From: Rugamonas aquatica
Lineage (GTDB): Bacteria; Pseudomonadota; Gammaproteobacteria; Burkholderiales; Burkholderiaceae_D
Assembly (NCBI RefSeq): GCF_009380215.1
Contig: NZ_WHUG01000003.1
Span: 620,001-684,000, forward strand
Direction: 5' to 3'
Length of the DNA: 64,000 nt
The notes below the pieces were generated by a model. It did not search any database. It was not told the DNA's origin and saw nothing but the letters and a program-made list of their open reading frames with translations. The position numbers and the translations under genes are program-made. This document shows, piece after piece, positions 56,372 through 64,000 of this stretch. The number at the start of each line of letters is the position of its first letter. Within the stretch, counting starts at the first letter, position 1.

Positions 56372-56893
56372 TTATACCAGCGGTAGCGCGGTGGTGTCCT
56401 TGATGCGCTGCAGGGCGAACGAGGATTTCACGTCCAGCACCGCCGGGTGGCGCAGCAGTGTCGCCATCATGAAGCGCGAGAAGTGGTCCATGTCTTCCAC
56501 GTGCACCCGCAGCAGATAATCCATCTCACCCGTCATCGCATAGCAGGCCACCACCTCCGGCCACTGCTCCACCGACACCGCGAAATCCGCGCGCGGCGAT
56601 ACCGGCGCGTTCGGCGCGCCCAGCGCGCGGGCGTTGCTGTGCGCCGCCGCTTCGCTGTGCTTCTCCAGCCGCACGTTGACGTAGGCCAGCAGCCCCAGGC
56701 CGATCTTGTCCGGGTCCAGCAGCGCCACATATTGACGGATCACGCCCGCCTCCTCCAGCCGCTTGATGCGGCGCAGGCAGGGCGACGGCGACAAGGCCAC
56801 CAGCTCCGCCACATCCTGGTTCGACAGCCGGCCGTCGGCCTGCAAAATTGACAAAATTTTACGGTCAGTTTTGTCCAGCGCAATTTTGGTCAT
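56372..56893 (-). CDS. Lrp/AsnC-family regulator
   Basis: 173 residues: N-terminal HTH (L-S-N-Q-D-V-A-E-L-V-A-L-S-P-S-P-C-L-R-R-I-K-R-L) and C-terminal RAM ligand domain (G-E-M-D-Y-L-L-R-V-H-V-E-D). It is slightly longer than typical members because of an Ala-rich loop near 80-100. Divergent from hppD by 126 bases, so it probably controls aromatic amino acid breakdown, perhaps sensing Tyr or Phe. Confidence 0.93.
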   Translation of the reverse strand: MTKIALDKTDRKILSILQADGRLSNQDVAELVALSPSPCLRRIKRLEEAGVIRQYVALLDPDKIGLGLLAYVNVRLEKHSEAAAHSNARALGAPNAPVSPRADFAVSVEQWPEVVACYAMTGEMDYLLRVHVEDMDHFSRFMMATLLRHPAVLDVKSSFALQRIKDTTALPLV

Positions 56894-56929
56894 AAATACC
56901 TCAATAATTCATGGCTCAGGCAATATTAT

Positions 56930-56992
56930 TGCGCAGAACCGCGATGCATGGGAATTGTTTGCAATTTAATGCTGGCAGACCGGGACTATACT
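56930..56992 (+). promoter_or_regulatory. Regulatory region between the Lrp gene and hppD
   Basis: TATACT (56987-56992) is a clear -10 for hppD without a matching -35. Upstream lies AATTG-TTTG-CAATT (56953-56966), an inverted repeat well placed for the divergent Lrp/AsnC regulator, and just beyond the left edge of this entry CAATA-T-TATTG is another. These are operator candidates only. Confidence 0.45.
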
Positions 56993-57019
56993 GTGCGCTA
57001 TTCAAAGAAGGAGACTCGC

Positions 57020-58132
<1,113 letters not shown>

Positions 58133-58301
58133 GAACAAGGGTGTAAAGCCGGCAGTCCCGCACAGAACGGGACGCAGGCCTGTGGTACCCTATAAAAAAC
58201 CACATTTTTCCGCTCCGCCGTCTCCACAAGGGCCGGCGGATCGCGCGTTAAAGGGCCAATCCGGCCCTGTAGCGCATGGCTTAAAGAATAATGGAGACAC
58301 A

Positions 58302-61300
58302 ATGAACGCACCTCACAAGGGCTCGCAACTGGAGCCGGGCACGCACTCGGACAACGAAATCTCACTAGACGACAAGTGGACGCTGGAACGCGGCCGGGCC
58401 TTCATGACCGGCACCCAGGCCCTGATCCGTCTACCGATGATGCAGCGCGAACGGGACCTGAAAGCAGGCCTGAACACCGCCGGCTACATCACCGGCTATC
58501 GCGGCTCTCCCGTCACCAGCGTCGACATGACGGCGATGAAAGCCAAGAAGTACCTGGACGCCCACCACGTCAAGTTCCATCCCGGGATGAACGAAGACCT
58601 GGCAGCGACCGCAGTCTGGGGCACGCAGCAAACCAATCTTTTCCAGGACGCCAAATACGACGGCGTCTTCTCCATGTGGTACGGCAAAGGCCCCGGCGTC
58701 GACCGCTGCGGCGACGTCTTCAAGCACGCCAACAACGCCGGCTCCGCGAAGCACGGCGGCGTGCTGGTGCTGGCCGGCGACGACCACGCGGCCAAGTCCT
58801 CGTCCACCGCCCACCAGTCGGACCACATCCTCAACGCCTGCGGCATCCCTGTGCTGTACCCATCGTCGGTGCAGGAATACATCGACTACGGCCTGCACGC
58901 CTGGGCCATGAGCCGCTACACCGGCCTGTGGGTATCGATGAAGTGCGTCACCGACATCATCGAATCCGGCGCCGTGGTGGACTTCGACCCGGACCGCGTC
59001 AAGATCGAACTGCCGACCGACTTCGAGCTGCCCGAAGGCGGCCTGAATATCCGCTGGCCGGACACCGTGCTCGATATGGAAGTGCGGATGAACAGCTACA
59101 AGTGGTACGCCGCGCTGGCCTACTGCCGCGCGAATAAGCTGAACAAAATTATCTGGGATTCGCCGAAGCCTAAGATCGGCATCATCACCGCCGGCAAATC
59201 TTACCTGGACACGCGCCAGGCGCTGGCCGACCTGGGCATCGACGAGCAGGCCGCCGCCGACATCGGCATCCGCCTGTACAAGATCGGCATGACCTGGCCG
59301 CTGGAAGCGGACGGCGTGCACGAATTCGCCAAGGGCCTGGACGAGATCCTGGTGGTCGAAGAAAAACGCCAGATCCTCGAATACGCGCTGAAGGAAGAGC
59401 TGTACAACCTGCCGGACGGCGAGCGTCCGCGCGTGGTCGGCAAGTTCGACGACACCGGTGAATGGAGCAACAAGGGCAAGACCGGCCACGGCGACTGGCT
59501 GCTGCCGGCCACCTATGAGCTGAACCCGGCGCAGATCGCGCGCGCCATCGCCTCGCGCATCGCCCACTACTGCGCCGGCCATCCGGTGGCGCAGCGCGTG
59601 CAGGAGCGCGTGGCCTTCCTGGAAGCGAAGGAACTGGCGCTGAAAACGCTGTCGGTCAAACCGAATCCGCAGACCGACCGCACGCCGTTCTTCTGCTCCG
59701 GCTGCCCGCACAACTCGTCGACCAAGGTGCCGGAAGGTTCGCGCGCGCTGGCCGGCATCGGCTGCCACTACATGGTGCTGTGGATGGACCGCGAAACGTC
59801 CACCTTCACCCACATGGGCGCCGAGGGCGTGACCTGGGTGGGCCAGGCGCCGTTCACCAACGAGAAGCACGTCTTCACCAACCTGGGCGACGGCACCTAC
59901 TTCCACTCCGGGATCCTGGCGATTCGCGCGGCGGTGGCGGCCAAGGTCAACATCACCTACAAGATCCTGTTCAACGACGCCGTCGCCATGACCGGTGGCC
60001 AGGCCTTCGACGGCCCGCTGGACCCGGGCATGATTTCGCGCCAGATCGCCGCCGAAGGCGTCACGCCCATCATCGTCGTCACCGACGAGCCGGAAAAATA
60101 CCCGGCCGATTACAACTGGGCGCCCGGCGTCACCGTGCGCCACCGCAGCGAATTGATGGACGTGCAGCGCGAACTGCGCGACAAGCCGGGCGTGTCGGCC
60201 ATGATCTACGACCAGACCTGCGCCTCCGAGAAGCGCCGCCGCCGGAAGCGTAACGAGTACCCGGATCCGGCCAAGCGCGCCGTCATCAACGAAGCCGTCT
60301 GCGAAGGCTGCGGCGACTGCTCCGTGCAGTCCAACTGCCTGTCGGTGGAGCCGCTGGAGACGGACCTGGGCCGCAAGCGCCAGATCAACCAGTCGTCCTG
60401 CAACAAGGACTTCTCCTGCACCACCGGTTTCTGCCCGAGCTTTGTGACGGTGGAAGGCGGCGCGCTGAAGAAGCCGAAGAAAGCCGCAGTGGGCGAAGGC
60501 CCGCAGGCCGTGCTGCCTACGCCTGTGCTGCCGTCGACGGAAACGCCGTACGGCATCCTGATCACCGGCATCGGCGGCACCGGCGTGGTGACGGTCGGCC
60601 AGATCCTGGCCGTCGCTGCGCACGTCGAAGGCAAGGGCGCCATCGTGCTGGACATGAGCGGACTGGCCCAGAAGGGTGGCCCGGTGATGTCGCACGTGCG
60701 CCTGGCGGACAAGCAGTCCGACCTGCACTCGACCCGCGTCGGCACCGGCAGCGCCGACCTGGTGGTGGGCTGCGATTTGATCGTCACCGCCTCGCGCGAC
60801 GCCCTGTCGCGCATGGGCGAAGGCCGCACGCATGCGATGATTAACTCGACCGGCTCGTCGACTGCGGCGTTTGTGAAGAATCCGGACTGGCAGTTCCCGG
60901 ACGCTTCCTCGCGCGGCGAAATCGTCAAGGCCTGCGGCAACGAGCTGGTGGACTTCGTCGACGCCGGCCAGATCGCCACCGCGCTGATGGGCGACTCGAT
61001 CGCCACCAATATGTTCATGCTGGGTTATGCGTTCCAGAAGGGCCATGTGCCGCTGAGCGAAGCATCGCTGATCAAGGCGATCGAGCTCAATGGCGTGTCG
61101 GTCGGCTTCAACAAATCGGCCTTCAACTGGGGCCGCACCGCCGCCCACGACCTGGCTTCCGTGACCAAGCTGACCACGCCGGCCAAGGTGATCGAGTTCA
61201 AACGCATCCAGACGCTGGACGACATCGTCGCCCGCCGCGTCGAGCTGCTGACGGCTTATCAGGACGCGAATTATGCTAAACAGTATAAATCGTTTGTCGA

Positions 61301-61871
61301 CCAGGTCCGCGCGGAAGAGCTCAAGCTGGGAAAGACCACCCGCCTGAGCGAAGCCGTGGCCCGCTACTTCTATAAGCTGATGGCGTACAAGGACGAGTAT
61401 GAAGTCGCCCGCCTGTACACCGACGGCGAATTCCAGCAGAAGATCGCCGGCATGTTCGAAGGCGATGTCACGCTGAAGTTCCACCTGGCGCCGCCGCTGT
61501 TTGCCAAGCACGATGCCGACGGCCACCTCATCAAGCAGGAATTCGGTCCGTGGATGATGAAGGCGTTCGGTTTGCTGGCCAAGTTCAAGGGCTTGCGCGG
61601 TTCGGCGCTGGACATCTTCGGCTACACGGCGGAGCGCAAGATGGAACGCGCGCTGATCGGCGAGTACCGCGATACCATGTCCTCGCTGCTGCCGAAGCTG
61701 ACGGCCGAGAACCTGTCGCAGGCCGTGGCCATCGCCAGCATCCCTGAAGACATCCGCGGCTACGGCCACGTGAAGGAGCGTCACTTCAAGGCGGCCAAGC
61801 AGAAGGAAGCGGCCTTGCTGGCGGCCTTCGGCAAGCCGGCATCGTCCGGCGCGGCGCCGCACGTAGCCTGA
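58302..61871 (+). CDS. Indolepyruvate ferredoxin oxidoreductase, fused alpha-beta
   Basis: 1189 residues. The TPP-dependent alpha-like part (about 1-680) is followed by a cysteine-rich Fe-S region (C-E-G-C-G-D-C, then C-x5-C and C-x3-C near 667-710), the beta/gamma part with G-I-G-G-T-G-V-V (about 755-765), and a C-terminal DUF6537-type domain (about 960-1180). It oxidises aryl pyruvates from Trp, Tyr and Phe to aryl-acetyl-CoA. ATG 58302 is chosen as it has GGAGA in front; the frame runs on upstream to 58182. Fits with hppD as an aromatic amino acid locus. Confidence 0.93.
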   Translation: MNAPHKGSQLEPGTHSDNEISLDDKWTLERGRAFMTGTQALIRLPMMQRERDLKAGLNTAGYITGYRGSPVTSVDMTAMKAKKYLDAHHVKFHPGMNEDLAATAVWGTQQTNLFQDAKYDGVFSMWYGKGPGVDRCGDVFKHANNAGSAKHGGVLVLAGDDHAAKSSSTAHQSDHILNACGIPVLYPSSVQEYIDYGLHAWAMSRYTGLWVSMKCVTDIIESGAVVDFDPDRVKIELPTDFELPEGGLNIRWPDTVLDMEVRMNSYKWYAALAYCRANKLNKIIWDSPKPKIGIITAGKSYLDTRQALADLGIDEQAAADIGIRLYKIGMTWPLEADGVHEFAKGLDEILVVEEKRQILEYALKEELYNLPDGERPRVVGKFDDTGEWSNKGKTGHGDWLLPATYELNPAQIARAIASRIAHYCAGHPVAQRVQERVAFLEAKELALKTLSVKPNPQTDRTPFFCSGCPHNSSTKVPEGSRALAGIGCHYMVLWMDRETSTFTHMGAEGVTWVGQAPFTNEKHVFTNLGDGTYFHSGILAIRAAVAAKVNITYKILFNDAVAMTGGQAFDGPLDPGMISRQIAAEGVTPIIVVTDEPEKYPADYNWAPGVTVRHRSELMDVQRELRDKPGVSAMIYDQTCASEKRRRRKRNEYPDPAKRAVINEAVCEGCGDCSVQSNCLSVEPLETDLGRKRQINQSSCNKDFSCTTGFCPSFVTVEGGALKKPKKAAVGEGPQAVLPTPVLPSTETPYGILITGIGGTGVVTVGQILAVAAHVEGKGAIVLDMSGLAQKGGPVMSHVRLADKQSDLHSTRVGTGSADLVVGCDLIVTASRDALSRMGEGRTHAMINSTGSSTAAFVKNPDWQFPDASSRGEIVKACGNELVDFVDAGQIATALMGDSIATNMFMLGYAFQKGHVPLSEASLIKAIELNGVSVGFNKSAFNWGRTAAHDLASVTKLTTPAKVIEFKRIQTLDDIVARRVELLTAYQDANYAKQYKSFVDQVRAEELKLGKTTRLSEAVARYFYKLMAYKDEYEVARLYTDGEFQQKIAGMFEGDVTLKFHLAPPLFAKHDADGHLIKQEFGPWMMKAFGLLAKFKGLRGSALDIFGYTAERKMERALIGEYRDTMSSLLPKLTAENLSQAVAIASIPEDIRGYGHVKERHFKAAKQKEAALLAAFGKPASSGAAPHVA

Positions 61872-61887
61872 GTTTGACGGGCATCTG

Positions 61888-61917
61888 AAAAGCCGAGGCT
61901 AGTCCTCGGCTTTTTTT
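61888..61917 (+). terminator. Intrinsic terminator after the oxidoreductase gene
   Basis: GCCGAGG (61892-61898) pairs with CCTCGGC (61904-61910), loop CTAGT, extended by AAAA/TTTT and followed by seven T in total. Confidence 0.92.
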
Positions 61918-61976
61918 GCACCAAAATAATGCATAAGTAAGGAAGAAATCATTCGTTCAGCTTTGATCCCTGGCTT

Positions 61977-62002
61977 GGTAAGGTGGCGTCCTTTTCCTTA
62001 CC
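61977..62002 (+). promoter_or_regulatory. Inverted repeat before the TonB receptor gene
   Basis: GGTAAGG (61977-61983) and CCTTACC (61996-62002) are perfect inverted repeats around a 12-base loop, 16 bases before the start codon. It may be an operator or leader hairpin. Confidence 0.4.
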
Positions 62003-62018
62003 CCCCCGGATCACCTCA

Positions 62019-64000
62019 ATGAAAACAAAATTTGAATTGAAGCCGCTGGCGGCGGGCGCTATCGCCCTGCTGTGCGGCGCTGCCGGCTCTACCCTGGCGC
62101 AAGCACAGGAGGCGGCCGCAGTTACCGCTGCGCCGCCCGCCGTCGTCGTCACCGGTTCGCGCATTCCGCGCGCCAGCCTTGAGGGTGTATCCGCCGTCAC
62201 GGTCCTCACCGGCGAGGACATCACCAAGCAAGGCTACAAAAACGTTTTCGATGCGCTCAGCAACCTGACCCAGAACAGCGGCTTCACGCAGGGCGGCGAC
62301 TACGGCAACACCTTCACGCCATCGGCCAACACCATCAGCCTGCGCGGCCTCGGTCCCAATCACACGCTGGTGCTGCTCAACGGCCGCCGCATGGCGGACT
62401 TCCCGATCGCCTACGAAGGCACGGTCAACTTCACCAACCTGGCCAATATCCCATCGAGCGTGGTGGACCGCATCGAGATCCTGAGCGGCGGCGCTTCCGC
62501 CGTCTACGGCTCGGATGCGATTGCCGGCGTGGTCAACATCATCCTGAAAAAACAGGCCGAGGGCCTGGACGTCAACCTCAAGGTGGGCGGCACGTCGCGC
62601 GGCGGTGGCGGCGACCAGCGCCTGCAACTGACCGGCGGTAAAAGCTTCGACAAACTCAATACCCTGTTCAGCGCCGAATTCCTGGAACGCGATCCGCTGT
62701 GGAGCCGCGAGCGCGAATTCATGAGCGCCAAGGTCGGCGTGGCGCCGACATCGCTGTTGGGCCGCAAGAACGTCAGCACCGGCCAATTGATCGACCCGGG
62801 CGACGCCTGTTCGAACCTGAGCGATCTGTTTGGCGGCAGCACCGTCAAGTACGCCGGCAAGTCCGGCAGCTACTGCGGTAGCGGCAAAGTGGCGCCGACC
62901 TACTGGACCACGCAGACCAAGAACAGCAGCCAGAATCTGTTCGGCAGCGCCAACTACGAGCTGTCGCCGACCACCACGCTGTTCGCCGAGGCGCTGTTAG
63001 GCCTGAACCGCAGCACCAACAACACGCGCGGCCCGTCGTGGACTTCGGCGTCGACCGCCGACAGCTATTTCTGGAACCAGAACAGCAAAACCTACGAGGC
63101 CTGGAACCGGTATATCTCGCCGGAGGAAATCGGCGGCGTGGACCGCTACAACCGTAGCTGGGACGACCAGGCCAGTTCGCTCTCCTTCGGCGCCAAGGGA
63201 CAGATCCCCGGCACCAGCTGGCAGTACGAGGCGGCCTACACGGCGTCGCTGTACAAGAGCGAGAGCCATACGCCGCGCGCGCGGTCGAATATCGACAGCT
63301 TCTTCCTCGGTCCCAAGCTGGGCGTCGACGCGGACGGCGTGGCGATCTATGCGCCCGATCCGGCGCGCCTGACGCGGCGCCTGACGCCGGCGGAATTCGA
63401 CAGCATCACCGACAACGCCAACAGCCGCGACAAGTCGTGGACCAACTCGGTCAGCCTGAGCACCAACGGCGAGGCGTTCAACCTGCCGGCCGGTCCGGTC
63501 AAGCTGGCGACGGTGGCGGAGCTGGGCAAGCAGGGCTTCTCGAACGAACCTGACGCGCGCATCAACCAGGGCTACTTCAACACGGTGACGCCGTCCGATG
63601 TCACGGCCGGCACCCGCAAGCGCTTTGCGCTGGGCGTGGAGGCGAATGTGCCGCTGCTGAACAAGCTCGATGGAACGCTGGCCGCGCGCTATGACCGCTA
63701 CAGCTTCGCCGGCCGCAGCGACGGCAGGCTGGCCTACAACGCCGGCCTGGAATGGCGTCCGGTCACGCAGCTGCTGCTGCGCGGGAATCACTCGACCAGC
63801 TTCCGCGCGCCGGACATGAACTACATCTTCAAGGCGCGCGGCACCGGCTACTACGCATCGTCCACCGACTACTACCGCTGCGCCAAGGCGGGCCAGCCGG
63901 TCGAGACCTGCGAGTTCGCCAATGTGTCGCCGGGTGCGGACTACGTGCAGTCCGGCAGCAAGAACCTGCGTCCCGAGAAGGGCCGCTCTTCGGGCCTGGG
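62019..64000 (+). CDS. TonB-dependent outer-membrane receptor (partial, runs off window)
   Basis: Open from ATG 62019 to the right edge, at least 660 codons. Signal peptide (ending L-A-Q-A-Q), a plug domain with V-V-V-T-G-S-R-I, L-R-G-L-G-P-N-H-T-L-V-L-L-N-G-R-R and I-E-I-L-S-G-G-A-S-A-V-Y-G-S-D-A-I-A-G-V-V-N-I-I (about 140-175), then barrel strands. It belongs to the group with a G-S-R-I TonB-box region, common for sugars and peptides in proteobacteria. No Shine-Dalgarno is clear. Substrate cannot be told without the rest. Confidence 0.92.
   Translation, partial: MKTKFELKPLAAGAIALLCGAAGSTLAQAQEAAAVTAAPPAVVVTGSRIPRASLEGVSAVTVLTGEDITKQGYKNVFDALSNLTQNSGFTQGGDYGNTFTPSANTISLRGLGPNHTLVLLNGRRMADFPIAYEGTVNFTNLANIPSSVVDRIEILSGGASAVYGSDAIAGVVNIILKKQAEGLDVNLKVGGTSRGGGGDQRLQLTGGKSFDKLNTLFSAEFLERDPLWSREREFMSAKVGVAPTSLLGRKNVSTGQLIDPGDACSNLSDLFGGSTVKYAGKSGSYCGSGKVAPTYWTTQTKNSSQNLFGSANYELSPTTTLFAEALLGLNRSTNNTRGPSWTSASTADSYFWNQNSKTYEAWNRYISPEEIGGVDRYNRSWDDQASSLSFGAKGQIPGTSWQYEAAYTASLYKSESHTPRARSNIDSFFLGPKLGVDADGVAIYAPDPARLTRRLTPAEFDSITDNANSRDKSWTNSVSLSTNGEAFNLPAGPVKLATVAELGKQGFSNEPDARINQGYFNTVTPSDVTAGTRKRFALGVEANVPLLNKLDGTLAARYDRYSFAGRSDGRLAYNAGLEWRPVTQLLLRGNHSTSFRAPDMNYIFKARGTGYYASSTDYYRCAKAGQPVETCEFANVSPGADYVQSGSKNLRPEKGRSSGL

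Noticed and set aside
58431-61862. 1143-codon open frame on the minus strand
   Set aside because: Exactly antisense to the indolepyruvate oxidoreductase gene; low-complexity His/Arg/Val translation without family features.

Overview
The window is 64 kb of GC-rich proteobacterial chromosome. Gene content and order (rhodanese-grxC-secB-gpsA; gpmA-envC-ctpA-moeB; dapF/DUF484/xerC; hslVU; an SAH riboswitch before ahcY-metF; a DksA lacking most zinc-finger cysteines) point to a betaproteobacterium of order Burkholderiales, most likely Oxalobacteraceae (Duganella/Massilia-like). That placement is inference from gene content only. No rRNA, tRNA, CRISPR array, integrase or transposase was seen; almost the whole window is protein-coding.

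Layout. 1-8.6 kb: tail of a DegQ/HtrA-type protease, a DUF2461 protein, gpsA, an SH3-domain protein, secB, grxC and a membrane rhodanese on the minus strand; then gpmA, an EnvC-type amidase activator, CtpA-type protease and MoeB on the plus strand. 8.6-24.1 kb: a large amidohydrolase, a complete type II secretion operon in the order G-H-I-J-K-L-M-N-D-E-F-C, and a patatin/beta-barrel (type Vd) protein. 24.1-32 kb (minus): HTH regulator, a small basic protein, hslU-hslV behind a good sigma-32 promoter, a duplicated STAS protein, dksA, a COG0523 GTPase, xerC and DUF484. 32-37.8 kb: a porin and a Sel1-repeat protein lie between DUF484-xerC and dapF, followed by two LpxL-like acyltransferases. 37.8-42.4 kb: the methyl cycle, with metK behind a pseudoknot that fits the SAM-II riboswitch, ahcY behind a textbook SAH riboswitch, then a holin-like membrane protein and metF. 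42.4-47.7 kb: 5-formyl-THF cyclo-ligase, Slt transglycosylase, GST-like protein, cca and an acetyltransferase.

47.8-54.9 kb is the most interesting accessory block. A small glutamic intramembrane protease (MrtJ type) precedes a c-type cytochrome fused to five Ig-like repeats and ending in a Cys-containing JDVT-CTERM-like sorting tail. Then come a TlpA-like thioredoxin, a DUF4266 lipoprotein with a Gly/Cys tail, a DUF3570 beta-barrel protein carrying a D-x-x-S-G-A-S flavinylation-like motif, a leaderless ApbE flavin transferase and DsbD. I read this as a surface-anchored heme/flavin redox module. 54.9-56.3 kb holds a visibly AT-richer two-gene cassette (unknown 306-aa protein plus DUF6932 nucleotidyltransferase-like protein), a candidate toxin-antitoxin or defence module. 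56.4-62 kb: an AsnC/Lrp regulator divergent from hppD, then a fused indolepyruvate ferredoxin oxidoreductase, i.e. aromatic amino acid degradation. The window ends inside a TonB-dependent receptor.
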